Assembly: GCA_037447655.1 (NCBI GenBank)
Contig: JBBHKE010002895.1
Coordinates: forward strand, 62,001-126,000
DNA from: Zygnema cylindricum
Lineage: Eukaryota > Streptophyta > Zygnematophyceae > Zygnematales > Zygnemataceae
Reading direction: 5' to 3'
DNA: 64,000 bases
Part shown: one piece after another, positions 37,736 to 49,033 of the stretch
Layout of the letters: each line of letters begins with the position of its first letter
Position numbering within the stretch: the first letter of the stretch is position 1
Notes under the pieces: model-generated
What the model was told of the DNA's origin: nothing
Database searches by the model: none
What the model saw: the letters and a program-made list of their open reading frames with translations, nothing else
Made by a program: the position numbers and the translations under genes

Positions 37736-38482
37736 CAATCGTATTCTCCCGAACGAGAATCATCCCTACCACTGAGTTCCATATCCACCTTGAGTCCGGC
37801 AAGTCCTGCACACGGTTGACTATATTTTCGAACTCATCGGGTAACTTCATCAGTAAACAGTCAACCTTTTCTTTTCACTAGAATCTTTTCCCGCACTCTC
37901 TAGCTCCATAAAGAGTGTAGCAAGCTCATTGCAAAAATCCAACATCTTCCCCCATTTGTATACATATTCTTTAACTTTTTGATCAGTCAACTGTTGTTGC
38001 TGAATCGTACCACTTCGGTACATCTCTATGAGAGCCATCCAAAGATCGGATGCCATTTCTACCTGCAAATGAGGACATGCAAGTCGTTGAGTGAGATGGC
38101 GTAGGATGAAGTGTTTTGCCGCCATATTGTTCAAGTCCCAGATTTCAGTATCATTCTCCTCGTTCCTCGGAATAGGTGACATGAATGCCGAACCAGTTGC
38201 TATTGGTGTGGTCGCCTCTTTCTCCTTTCCTTTGTCCACCACCTCTCCTTCTTTTGTTTCCTCCGTTGAATGTGGATCCTCTTTCCTGGTGAATCTGCTT
38301 CCTTTAAACCTTGGAGGAATTCCTTGACTTGATTGACGCCCCAACCGTCCACTCACTATCCCCCAAAACCTTTTTTCGCATAGAGCTCCGATCATCATAA
38401 TTTCCCAGTATATGAAGCCAGTTCCATTAAAGATTGGTACCCTAGAGGGTGGGCCCATAACCTGAAACTCTGAGACCTCCAT
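37736..38482 (-). pseudogene. copia gag fragment
   Basis: The minus-strand frame from 38482 encodes a copia-type gag start (PIFNGTGFIYWEIMM) and a UBN2/gag segment (LRHLTQRLACPHLQVEMASDLW, QKVKEYVYKW). It stops at 37850, but the next frame continues with LLMKLPDEF, typical of gag, until the junction with the hAT-like element. No zinc knuckle or pol follows, so the element is cut here. Confidence 0.82.
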
Positions 38483-38489
38483 AAGTCCT

Positions 38490-39118
38490 CAGAGTGGACA
38501 GCTTCCAAGAAGCCTCTAGGATAACCCTGACCCCTTTGTGTTTCAACAAAAATAACTGCCACCCTGGCTGACAATAACACTGACCAGCTTCACCCAGTGA
38601 AGGCAAGACTCTCCTGAGTCGATAGCAAAAAGAATCTCTGAATTTGCTCCCTTGAGCTGTAAGTTATGGAGAGTCAAAGTTGACCTTTTGTACAGAAGCT
38701 CTCTGGGAGAGAGGGTCCTATCTTCTAATTTTTCTAAGTCCTATCTCTCTCACAGACTCTATCTACTGATGTACGGAGCCAATCAGACTACTGTTTCGTA
38801 CACAAAAGTACAGCTGTCGGTGTACTTTCTGTACGGACACTGTACGACATGGCCTTAATGTCGACACGTGGTATGTCTGGATTCGCTCCCTTAATCCTCA
38901 GAGATGCCGCGATCCAATGTAATTCCGCCACGTGTCATCCGATGTGGCGATGACCACAAACCGCTGAAATCCTCTTCCGCGATCTCGGCGTTAATTCCGG
39001 CCGTCCGATCAAATTCACATTTAATCGTAACCGTAATAAATACATGCGCGGTATTCGTTTCATTAAAGAAATAAATGCGCGGTATTGGTTTCTTATACGT
39101 ACCGTAATCCGTTTTTTT
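38490..39118 (-). repeat. 5' LTR and leader of the copia remnant
   Basis: This sequence lies upstream of gag on the minus strand and is related to the 3' LTR at 22640-23900 (shared GCTCCCTTGAGC, CTACTGATGTAC and CACGTGTCATCCGATG). The upper end is cut by the second hAT-like copy starting at 39119. Confidence 0.65.
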
Positions 39119-40024
39119 TAGTGTTGTGTATCGGTAAGCATTTACCGATAACCGATATGGACCTTTTTTTGAGTTCCCGATAATCGATATATTGGTTAGA
39201 TATATCGTTATCGGTCTTATCGCCGATAAGAAACCGATAATATCGGGTACTTATCGGCGATAACACCGATAACGATAACTATTGGCGATAAATGTACGGG
39301 CCGTACAGATAAATGTACGGGAAAAACATATAAATGTACGGAATGTACACTCAGCTGTACCTCTTATTTTCGGACACGCAGAAAGTACAGTAGCCGCCAT
39401 GACGTCAGTACGGTTTTAGTACGGATCCATTTTAAGCGACGTACCTTTCACATCCGACGCCATGGCTTTGTCCCTTTATTCCTTGGGATCCACTAGACAC
39501 CTGCCACGTGTCAATCTGTCAGCTTTTTTGGCATATGCTGCCAAAAGAGCCATTCCGGGATGCCAGCGCTCACGCTGGCCGTCCGCTCGTACTTTTTCAT
39601 TCCAATTCGTCTGCTCGATTCCGGCGGCGCGCAGAATATTATTTTGCGTCCGCTGTACTTCGAGTCCGCCGTCCTTTTTCCGTTCCATGTTCACTAGTTT
39701 GTCTGTAAATTCCGTACGTCGCCGTAAAAAATGCTTGTTCAGTTAACCGGCCAACGTTTTCTGTGCTGCGTTGTCCGTAATAATTTGCAATTAATAGTTA
39801 CGGAACAGAATCGTACACGTGGCATGACACGCTATATAATGTAAATAGTATAATACAGTATTTAATAAGGTAATATAGTATGCAATCTATATATTTTTAT
39901 AGTTATCGCCGATATGGAATTTGTTGGTCTCGGACCGATATATCGGTACCTCTGACCGTTCGATAACCGATAACTATCGGTATCGGTGTTATCGCGATAA
40001 GTTTTTTACCGATACACAACACTA
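39119..40024. mobile_element. Complete hAT-like non-autonomous element
   Basis: It has 16-bp terminal inverted repeats (TAGTGTTGTGTATCGG and CCGATACACAACACTA). The right flank is GTTTTTAG (40025-40032), identical to the 8 bases left of the interrupted copy at 37292. The left flank GTTTTTTT matches only six of eight. Terminal TAGTGTTG with 8-bp duplications is typical of hAT. The 906-bp interior has no transposase. Confidence 0.82.
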
Positions 40025-40200
40025 GTTTTTAGCACGGTATTCATTTAATACATGTATATTTAGTGCGGTATACTTTTATGAATACGTTTTTAGCACGGTA
40101 TTCATTTAATACATGTATATTTAGTGCGGTATACTTTTATGCGTACGTTTTTAGCACGGTATTCATTTAATACATGTATATTTAGTGCGGTATATTTAAA
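40025..40200. repeat. Tandem repeat, 61-bp unit, about 2.9 copies
   Basis: Units start GTTTTTAGCACGG at 40025, 40086 and 40147 and contain ATTTAATACATGTATATTTAG. A related partial unit lies left of the hAT-like copy at 37254-37291. Confidence 0.88.
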
Positions 40201-41604
40201 CGTGCGATATTTTATGCTTATGTCGGTGACGTTCCATTAAGGCTGTTCTTTGGTGGCACACATTTTTCATTTTTCTTTGGATCGCAGTTCTTGAATTGGC
40301 CAATCATAACAAGAGCTGGTCGTGGCCACTTGATTGGCTGACATAGGTGGTAATCATTGCACGGGCTCAGGGGGTTTTAGGCTTTTTTAGGGTTTTAAGG
40401 GTTTTTTAGGATTTTTAAGGGTCCCATGTAGCCGTAGTTTATAGAGCGAACTATGTTCTGGTGTGAAGATTCTGCGTACTACAGTACAGTGTAATTTGAG
40501 TTACGGATTACTAGTACGTTGAATTACAGTAATTTACCGTAGTGTACTGTAGAGTACTGTACTTTACAGTACTGTACTATAAACTGTGAATCGCTATTAC
40601 ACCGTGAATCGCTATTAGCGTGTTGGTCGCTAATTGAGGTACCCTGTTTTTTGGGGAAAATTCTCAAATAGAATTAGACATTCTAAATGTTCCTACACGT
40701 TATTTGAGGTGTTCCATAAAATAGGATTCATGACTCTAATATAGTGCCATAGTAAATAGTGTGGTGTACGCTCTGTCAAAGTCGTACAATTTAGTACTAT
40801 TTTTAGTAAAAAATAACGAAAAAATATTTACGTTGTCACGTGCGCATGTAAATGTGCTCTATAAAAACACGATCAAATGATGTCGGTAAAAAACGTGTTC
40901 ACATATGTTCGAATGTCGTTGGCGTGGTCGACCGTGTGAACACAGAACATGCGTGTACGTCGGAAGTTACGGAATTTTGCCGTAAAACAACGCAACAGTG
41001 TGACTTGTGATTCTGGCGTTTTAACTGCCGTCCTCAACTGTTTACCTGGTCACTGTAATTAAAGGTGTACATATAATAAGGGTAAACCTAAACTCTATTT
41101 CGCGACGACAGTCTATTTATCGTAAATGTAAACCCTAATTTGACGCAAAAGTGCAAAATGACAACCAAATAGAGTATGACATTAATATGGGTGTAAGTTC
41201 ACAATGGCACACATATAAGAGTTAATAAAAAAAAAACTAGAGTTAAAATACAACATTTGGCGTTGGTGATATGTGGCTTGGGGTAACGCCAAATGCGGAC
41301 AGACCCCAGAAAAGAGATTTTTTTTACACGAATCACAACCATCCTTTGGTTTTTTTTTTTAACGTGAGTTGTCATGCTTGCGCTGCCACTTTCGAAATCT
41401 TCCAATTTTTTAGGCATGACGCACGCGAATGCCCGGCCGCCATGGTTTCCATGTCATCACGGTATCCAACCCGTGTATCTCCTCCATTATTTTTTTGGTT
41501 TTTTTGATGAAAAAGTAACGAGAATAAAATCGTGTAAGTTTTATACATTTTTTTTCCCTTCTCACTTTCCCTATCCTCTCTCCCTAATCTTTACCCGATC
41601 TTAC
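40201..41604. other. Noncoding stretch with a CACCGCG-family end
   Basis: At 40570-40625 the text reads GTGAATCGCTATTA twice in tandem, resembling the left end of the CACCGCG elements, followed by CTAATTGAGGTACC. No right end was found. At 41255-41296 an 11-bp stem (CATTTGGCGTT/AACGCCAAATG) matches a similar segment at 47060-47097. Confidence 0.45.
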
Positions 41605-44600
41605 CTGTCTCTCACCCTCTCCATCCGCCCATTCTTTGTTTATGATTCCCTTCACTTTCCAACTCTCCCATTTTTTACTCCAAACCTCCTTTATTTTCGA
41701 GATGACAAATGAGTCCGCCGGTTGAACCAAGTGTGTAGCACACGGAGGGAAGAAATGAAGAACGGTGTTTTTTGCAACCATTTGCCGATTGAGCTCTTCC
41801 GACATGTTGTGGCCCCCACAATTGTCGAGAAACATGATTTTTTGTCGTATTTCTCGATCTCCTTGGTATGATCGGTCATCCTCAAACCATTGAGGGAATA
41901 CGATCTTATCATTCCACCCTTTGGGGCCGGTGCGATAACACACTCCTGCAAATAAAAGAAATGGGCAATATCAAAAAATGGAAGAATAAAAGACTTTGGT
42001 GGGGATGTAAAAAAAAAAAGGAAATTAAGGAGAGATTATTTGGGGAGAAGAAGGAGAGAGAGGGGGGGAGAGAGGGGGGAGAGGGAAGGAGAGGGGAAGA
42101 GAAAGAGAGAGGAGGGTTGGAGAAGAGGGAAAGGGAGAGGGAGAGGGAGAGGGAGAGAGGGAGAGAGGAAGAGAAGGAGAGAGGAGCGGGGGCAAACAAA
42201 GAGTGAGAGGGGGGGATAGAGGGGGGGAGGGAAGGAGAGAGGGAGAGAAGATTAAATGAGGGAGAAGGGAGAGAGGAAAAAAATGTTATTTTAGAGAAAC
42301 GTACCCGGTATGTTGTCGGGTAGCTTTTGTATCGGGTAATTTCGTTGTTTGTTGGTGAATATTAACATGGGGGCCTCTATCATAGCGTTGACACCTCCGA
42401 TTAGACGGACCATTAGGGTCATGGAATCTCCGCCACCCGCTACACCCGCATACTTTACCACCTCGTCTCCCCGAAAACCCAATGTTTTAGCATTATCCAT
42501 GTTGACCACAACGTGAGTTTCATCCATGTTCTCAATCAAGTCCTCGTTGAACAAACCTAGTTTCCAAAAACCACCCATATAAAACAACAAAACCCACAAA
42601 ATAACAAGTAAGTACAACGATAGACGAACCATTTCCCACCTTTAATATTTTTAAGTGCAAATAATACGGGAATTACATTGACTAAGTTTGACAATCACAT
42701 TTTGTGGTAACATGACACAAAGAAATGAAATAGGTGGGAAAATAGTCGTAATCTCACCCGATTTGAAACCCCTTTTTAACACACCCAAATGGTATGCCAG
42801 CGTCTTTTCGATATGAATCTCCTTCTCCGGACTCAATTGTAATTTTCCCATTTGAGCACGCGTCACTATGTTGAACTTTTTTTGGAACCTTTGTAACCAA
42901 TGTTTTGTAATACATAACTTTATCTCATTTCCCACTTGATCATAAAATTCCTGTTTATATTTATTTTTCAACCGATCAATTATGTCGACCACTACTTCCT
43001 TAAGAATAGACGCCGACAATTTCATTCCCGCTTTCTTGAATTGTAAAAAATCTTGAATCAATTCATCGTGAACAATTGTCACCCATGGCAATTCGTTCCT
43101 TCCCCTTCTCGGTAAGGCCTTCAAGACGGCCACGCTTCGCCCACCGAACCCGAAAGTGGACATGGTACTTGTTGTCTCCCGGATAGATTGTAGAATCGCA
43201 TGCCGTCCTGACCACCACCTGCTCGCCTTTTGATATTCTGCAATGGAAACAGACAACCTTAAAAGGTGTTAATATATTGTCAAAAAAAAATACAACGTTT
43301 GATTTTAGGGTCTTTCAGCGACGACAGTATGTCATCGCTGGGTCAAACTGTTTTAGCGATAAGTCAGTCTTGTCCTAAAGCAGCGATGAGACAGTCTCGT
43401 CGCTAAAGCAGCGATGAGACAGTCTTGTCGCTAAAGCAGCGATGAGACAGTCTCGTCGCTAAAGCAGTGACGAGACATCGTCGTCGCTGAAACGCATAAG
43501 CGACCAACAATTCTCACCGTTTGGCCACATATGCGGAAAAACCTGCCTCATTCACAAAGAGTGCAAGTTGTTAGACAAAGGTAAGTAAATTAAAAGAGGT
43601 AGAGGGAAGGGGTGAGGGTGTGGGTATACGGTTACCTACCAATTACCGTTTTTTTCTTTTCTTCAATGAACGTGTGAGTTTGGCTATGGTCTCTTAGAGA
43701 CTGATATTTTGCGCATCCCTCTCTGAAAATTCCCGCGTGAGTTCAGCAATCGTAGTTGGTAACTTCTCTTCTCCCATCGCTGGAGGAGGCAACATAGGAG
43801 GACGCACTCTTGGAATCTCCCATAAAAAACACGTCTCAATGGAATATTGCGGAAACGGTGTAAAACATCCGTCCGAGCTTCTCGGAGCGCTCGTAACGCG
43901 TGAGTTATTTGTGCATTACAGAGAACGGTATATAACCGGGGGTCCCACGGATGATAGTTCCTCAACAATTGGGGTACATCAATGACATACCCGTGGCGTC
44001 GACGCCTAATCCACGCGAATCGTGGATCGCGCGGGTTGAATTGTCTTATGTGGGCAAATGTTGAGCCGCTTCTCTCGTGGGCGTTGAAAAGCCATGTGGG
44101 ATGTGCGGGGACATCGGGAGGGATGTTGAGCACTTCCGGTACGGGATTCCTCCTCGGGTGGAGGAGGGGGGGTTCTCCATACCTCCAATTTTCGGGCCAC
44201 TCCTCGACCCGAATGAAATGCTCCGCCCTTGGCCAAAAACTGTTCATGGCCTCCTCACCCGTCGGAGGCGGAAAAAACCAATCCGCTTCCTCGACCCGAT
44301 AATGAGGTTGAGGATATTCCGGAGCAATTACAAGTGCTCGATCGGAATTGGGTGAAGGGGGAGTAAAAAGAACCTCTTCATTGCTTTCATTCTCATCCTC
44401 TCTTTTTCCTTCCTCACTCTCCTCACTTTGCTCGTCTGGGGTTGGTGGGTCACCCTCGAATTTGGTGACCAGAATTTTGGAGGGGAGAACCTCCTCCGGG
44501 GTACGCTCCTCCTCGCTCGGTTTGTCACCTTCCACAATGCTCTCGTCGGTGTGGGATGAGGAGGGCTCGTAATCCTCGTCGCTAGTCTCTTTCACTTTAG

Positions 44601-46640
44601 CTTTCCCTTTTGCTATTTCCTTTCTCCTCTCTACCCTACCTGGTGATTCTCTCTCCTTGACTTCCTCATCCATTTCCTCTCCCTCCCTTCCTTTGATTAT
44701 TCGCCGTTTTTATTTATTCAGCAAGCGGATTTCTCATTTGTTCCCTTTGATTTGATTTCATTTCCCTTTGATGCTGATTTTGCCTGGACGAAAAGATTTT
44801 GATTGATTCGGACAAAGCCGGATTTGATCTGGATTTTAATTGCCTGATTCGTTTGATCCATTTCTGATCGAAAGACTTTGACGGATTTATCCGCTGATCC
44901 TCTTCGGGTGATTGGTTAGGGTTAGGTTGTAATGGCAGAAAACGAAGACGCACCAACCTCGCAGTGCGTAGTCGCTTGGTTGTCCATTTGGTTGGGTGCT
45001 TGGTTGGTCGCTTACCACCCTTCACCATGATGTGTCACACTAGAGTGGAAAGAAGAGTGAGCTCGTAAACGACTACGAACGAGACAGTGTGGTATCTGAG
45101 AGTGACCTAAAAATGCGGATTGTCTGCAGCGTATAGGTTGATGACATATTTATACACATGTATACGTTAGACAATAACGTACAACACATGTATTTAGCGA
45201 CGTCACCAATCCGTCGCTACGTTAGATAATTACATACAACACATGTACTTAGCGACGTGACCAATCCGTCCCTTATACATTTATTCCAACGATGTACATA
45301 CATCATAACAAACCGAACTGTTCATTGAAGACGTCGTGTTATTTTCAAAAAGATTCCAACATTTAGGCGACGCCAAATGAAACGTTATTTGGACATTTAC
45401 AAACTTATACCGGAATCCAACATTGAAACGACGACAGATTCGTCCCCCTAACAAAGGCACATACGTGCATCATACCACCACGCAAAACAATGAAACACGC
45501 CGTGTATTTCACTATCTGTGTAAGCATTGTGGTGGCGTCACACGTCCATCAACGCTTCAACTAATCCACTATTTAGTGACGACGGGATAACTTCAGCACA
45601 ACCTTAAAAAACCGTAAAAATGCTAAGGTGACGACACAACGTCGTTGCTTATGCTTTATGACATGATTAGAGCAATGAGTCACTCTCGAGCTATTATCAT
45701 AAAACACACAATCCTGAAGTACAGTGAACCCAATTACAAGTTAACATCAACGACGATGCACAACAGATGATATGCGTTGCAATTTTTAAGTGGAAGAATG
45801 ACTAAATGTATGAGAGGAGGGAGTGAGAGATGGGTGATAAGGAGGGGAGCGGTGTAAGGAGAGGAGAGGGAAAGATAGAAAAAGAGGGATAAGGATAAGG
45901 AGTGGGGGGGGGGAGAGAGAGAGGGGAGAGAGAGGGAGAGATCGAAAAAGAAGGATAATGATAAGGAGAGGGTGGAGGGAGAGAGAGAGGGGAGAGATAG
46001 GGGAGAGAGAGGGGTTGAGAGAGTGGGGGATAGGGATGGAGAAAGAGAGAGAGCGCGGACGAGGGGCAAGGTTTATGGTGGGGAGAAGTATAGGGCAAGG
46101 GAAAAAAAAGGAGGAGAGAGGGAAAATAAGGGAGGGGGATAAAGCAGAAAGGTAACAAAGAGAGTGAGGAGGGGAAAGAGAGAGTGGAATAGTGATCAAC
46201 CATCGAGAGAAAGTGCCAAGCATGTAGATAGCCAGTATTTATGCAATAATGGAAAATAGTAATGGTTATAACACTTACTACAATTATAGTCTCCCGAGAA
46301 GTGTTTGGGGAATTTCCTCACGGTCCTCGGAATAAGTTTTTTTTTCCCGTTGTCTTGTTCGTCGGCGATCATCCACATGATTACTCCCATGCGAGTAATC
46401 TTTGTCGAAACATGTTGAGTTTTTCGGGGTGTACGCGGGAGCTTAAGGTAGCTTCTACCCTCCTCTTCAAGATCTCCGGTGAGAGCTTTTTCATCGAGAG
46501 GCTCCCCATACTCTAATTCTTCTCCATCGCTCGGCATTTGCGTCTCCTCCGTATCGCGGATGTCCCCTCTCCCAAAGTCGTTTTCGATTGGTAATGGAGG
46601 GACACGAACATTTCCGGAGTTTCTCGCACAATAACTCCCA
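41605..46640 (-). CDS. DDE-type transposase-like gene, copy 1 (first and last exons uncertain)
   Basis: The exons form a consistent chain on the minus strand: about 46640-46279 (start not found), 43237-42758, 42556-42305, 41945-41605. Phases match at each GT-AG junction (the first join creates NCKYQKASRWW). Exon 1 encodes an acidic N-terminal part with KLPRTPRKTQHVSTKIT. Exon 2 encodes basic sequence with a KHWLQRFQKKFNI block reminiscent of a CENP-B/pogo HTH. Exon 3 has ENMDETHVVVNMDN, a candidate first Asp. Exon 4 has IMFLDNCGGHN (second Asp), FFPPCATHLVQPAD and a third candidate acid. This order resembles the DDE_1 domain of pogo/Tigger-like transposases; that assignment is from motif memory. 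The frame is open after splicing, but the C-terminus after the GTAAGA donor at 41604 was not found. Terminal repeats and target duplications were not identified. Confidence 0.6.
43305..43500. repeat. 28-bp palindromic tandem repeat, about 5 units
   Basis: Units of GCGATGAGACAGTCTCGTCG plus CTAAAGCA repeat from 43330 to about 43475, with divergent flanks. Each unit is close to a perfect palindrome around GAGACAGTCTC/CGTCG. Related units occur at 48426-48748. Confidence 0.88.
43684..44673 (-). CDS. Unrecognised 330-codon ORF within intron 1 of transposase copy 1
   Basis: Not recognised. The N-terminal 110 residues are acidic and Ser/Glu/Lys-rich (EESEEGKREDENESNEE). The middle is rich in Trp, Pro and Arg (DWFFPPPTGEE, NPRDPRFAWIRRRRHGY). 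The C-terminal part is basic with Leu/Cys runs (VLLCCLLQRW) and may already be read-through. It begins with ATG and is the longest clearly non-repetitive ORF in the window. It is on the same strand as the surrounding transposase exons. It could be an accessory ORF of a nested transposon or a gag-like protein; I do not assign a function. Confidence 0.4.
   Translation of the reverse strand: MDEEVKERESPGRVERRKEIAKGKAKVKETSDEDYEPSSSHTDESIVEGDKPSEEERTPEEVLPSKILVTKFEGDPPTPDEQSEESEEGKREDENESNEEVLFTPPSPNSDRALVIAPEYPQPHYRVEEADWFFPPPTGEEAMNSFWPRAEHFIRVEEWPENWRYGEPPLLHPRRNPVPEVLNIPPDVPAHPTWLFNAHERSGSTFAHIRQFNPRDPRFAWIRRRRHGYVIDVPQLLRNYHPWDPRLYTVLCNAQITHALRALREARTDVLHRFRNIPLRRVFYGRFQECVLLCCLLQRWEKRSYQLRLLNSRGNFQRGMRKISVSKRP
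44714..45028 (-). CDS. Possible small basic ORF upstream of the 330-codon ORF
   Basis: It has 104 codons with a strongly basic Gln/Asn/Arg composition and no recognised domain. It ends 40 bases before the ATG of the next ORF in the same direction. It could be an upstream exon, a leader ORF or chance. Confidence 0.2.
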   Translation of the reverse strand: MVKGGKRPTKHPTKWTTKRLRTARLVRLRFLPLQPNPNQSPEEDQRINPSKSFDQKWIKRIRQLKSRSNPALSESIKIFSSRQNQHQREMKSNQREQMRNPLAE

Positions 46641-46870
46641 AAAAAATTAGTGATTGGAGAAGAGATTGGCCACATATTGGTAAACAATAATAAGTGACAG
46701 TTGAGATAAAGAATGGATGCCAAACAAATAAAGGTAAGGTGAAAGAAGATTGTAAAAATACAATAAGTGCTGCTATGATTGTCGAAAAATAGAAATATAT
46801 ATAGCAAAGAAGAAGATCCCAAAGGGAAGAAAGAGCGGGAAAGGTGTATCAATCCAAAATCCAATTTTTT
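45786..46870. repeat. Segment duplicated at about 50960-51960
   Basis: It covers the GA-rich intron tract and exon 1 of transposase copy 1 and upstream sequence. Long identical runs such as AGTGATCAACCATCGAGAGA and GCCAAGCATGTAGA are found in both, in the same orientation about 5.1 kb apart. The partner's lower end is hidden by the N gap. Confidence 0.85.
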
Positions 46871-47059
46871 AAATTTCGGTCGAATTTTAGACGCCGCAAC
46901 TTTTGAGAACTGTACAAAAACGTATGATTTGAAATATGATTTTGATTTTTTTTTGAAAACGTCAAAATAAAAGCGGGAATGAACGAAAATGAGCGAAGTG
47001 ACAATGGACCACAAATTAAAATTAATGAATTAAAATAAATAGAATAAAAAACAACATTT

Positions 47060-48930
47060 GGCGTTGATGATATTTGGGACGGCTTAACGCCAAATGCGGA
47101 TAATTCACAGAAAAATGGATCCCTTATTGAACGAATCTCATCAATCCATTTTTTTTTATGTTTATTTAGAGATCTGACGTTGCATCGTCATTTTGTCAAA
47201 CGAACACATTCTCATTTGTTTCATGAAGAAGCAGGCAAAAATACCGCCGCCACCTTCGTTTTAATTCCAGGGATTCGAGGTCGCATGTGGCAGCTCCTTC
47301 TCCCTCTGCATATGGCGCGTCACTCCATTTACCTTTCATTGCCTCCACCCCACTTTCACCCTCCCTTTTTTTCCAAACCTACCTATGCTGATCTCCCTCT
47401 TCTATTTTTGAAAGTTTTTTAAAATGTGCTCTCTCTCGTTTATGCCCTCTCCCTTCACCTCTCTCTCTCCCTCTCAATCTATCTCTATTTCCTCTCCCTT
47501 TCCCTCTCCCTTCCCCTCTCCCTCTCCCTCTCACCCTCTCAATCTGTCGCACTCTCATCCATTACCTCATACTCTCCCTCTCCCTCACCCTCTCAGGCTG
47601 CCACCTCTCCCACTCCCTCATCCTCTCCTTTTCACTCTCCCTCCCCCGTTCAAATTGTTGTACTTTTAACTCTCGATCTCCCTCTTCCTCTCCCATTTCC
47701 TTTTCCCTATACTCAAAATCATGTGGTTTCTCCTTCCCTTTCTCTCTCTCCCATTTACTCCCCTCTTTCCTTCTCCCGTTTACTCCCCCATTAAAATTAC
47801 ACATTAATGTCATTAATTTTTATAACTAACTCCATTGTTGTGTTTTTTTCTTTGTTGTAGGCACGAGATTTTATTCAGTTAGTTGATTGTGATGGAGGAA
47901 CAAATGCACGGATTGTGGGAATGTCATGGAGTTATCTTTACTCTATTTAATATTAGTACTTCCAAACACATTTTTACATGAGTTAGAGAAGGTTATTAGA
48001 ATATCATTTGTTACAAAGGATAATTTTTATGAGCGATGTACATTTCGTTCATGTAGACTAATATTTTATTTAATTTTGAAAAATAGGTTGGTTGTACATA
48101 TTGTAGTTTTTTTACGGTGAACCTTTTGTCATTTCTTAGGCGAAAAGGATTGAATTTATTTCCAAGCGTATTATTGTAATATTTTTATAATTGTAATTCA
48201 TTTTGATGTTGTTGCAATGACGAGTGCTGTGATTTTAATTCTACATGTTTTGTAAATGTTAAGCGATACACTTGATGAAGTGCGTGGTCATTGTTAACTA
48301 GTTTCGTTGTCACACATGTGATTGTTTATCTCACTTTTTTTTATATATTTGTCACACTATTTTCATTTTATTATTTATTTTATCTCAGTCAATCTCCCTT
48401 TTTTTTATGTCTCTCTCTCCCTTACGGTACTCAGCGACGTCTCATCACTGAATGGTAATTTTTTTTATCCTGCCAATCAACGACGAGAATTCCTTGGTGC
48501 TGAATGGCATATTTTATTTTTCACCATTCAGCACAAACACTAAGTCAAAACAAGGTCTTATGGTACTCAACGACGAGACTGTCTCGTCGCGACTAGACTA
48601 TATTTTTCTATCCTGCCAATCAACGACGAGAATTCCTCGGTGCTGAATGGCATGTTTCATTTTTCACCATTCAGCACAAACACCGAGTCAAAACAAGGTC
48701 GTATGGTACTCAGCGGCGAGACTGTCTCGTCGCTGAACGGGAGCATGATACTCCAAACATAGATATAATTTTACACCGTCACTACAAATACATTTCATCC
48801 ACTTTTTTGGCCATTCAGGTATCATAAACAATATGAAAACAAAAAAATGAAAGATGGATATATAATATTCAAAGTCAAAGAAAGGAATACAATGTATACT
48901 GCTTACTGTAGTTAAAGAAAAGTAAATGTA
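47060..48930. other. Spacer between the two transposase copies
   Basis: It contains CCCTCTCCC-type text at 47410-47780, AT-rich sequence, and the tandem repeat listed separately. No gene is supported. Confidence 0.5.
48426..48748. repeat. Tandem repeat of 136-143 bp with palindromic ends
   Basis: Units start GGTACTCAGCGACG at 48426, 48562 and 48705 (the last is partial). They contain TCCTGCCAATCAACGACGAG and CACCATTCAGCACAAACAC. The junctions carry GACGAGACTGTCTCGTCG, the same palindrome as at 43305-43500. Confidence 0.88.
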
Positions 48931-49033
48931 TTAACCTATAAAAATAAACATAAAAAAAATAATTATAAAAAATCCACACTATTAGTAAAAAGTTATGCAA
49001 ACGGCCCATAATCCATTATACCGCCACTCCTAA

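Noticed and set aside
43305-43500. Possible CRISPR-like array of palindromic repeats
   Set aside because: Repeats are directly adjacent with only 8 bases between palindromes, and these are repeated too; there are no spacers.
45734-46223. Overlapping Ser/Leu/Pro frames of 110-145 codons on the minus strand
   Set aside because: They translate the GA-rich tract between transposase exons; the duplicate at 50942-51298 has the same origin.
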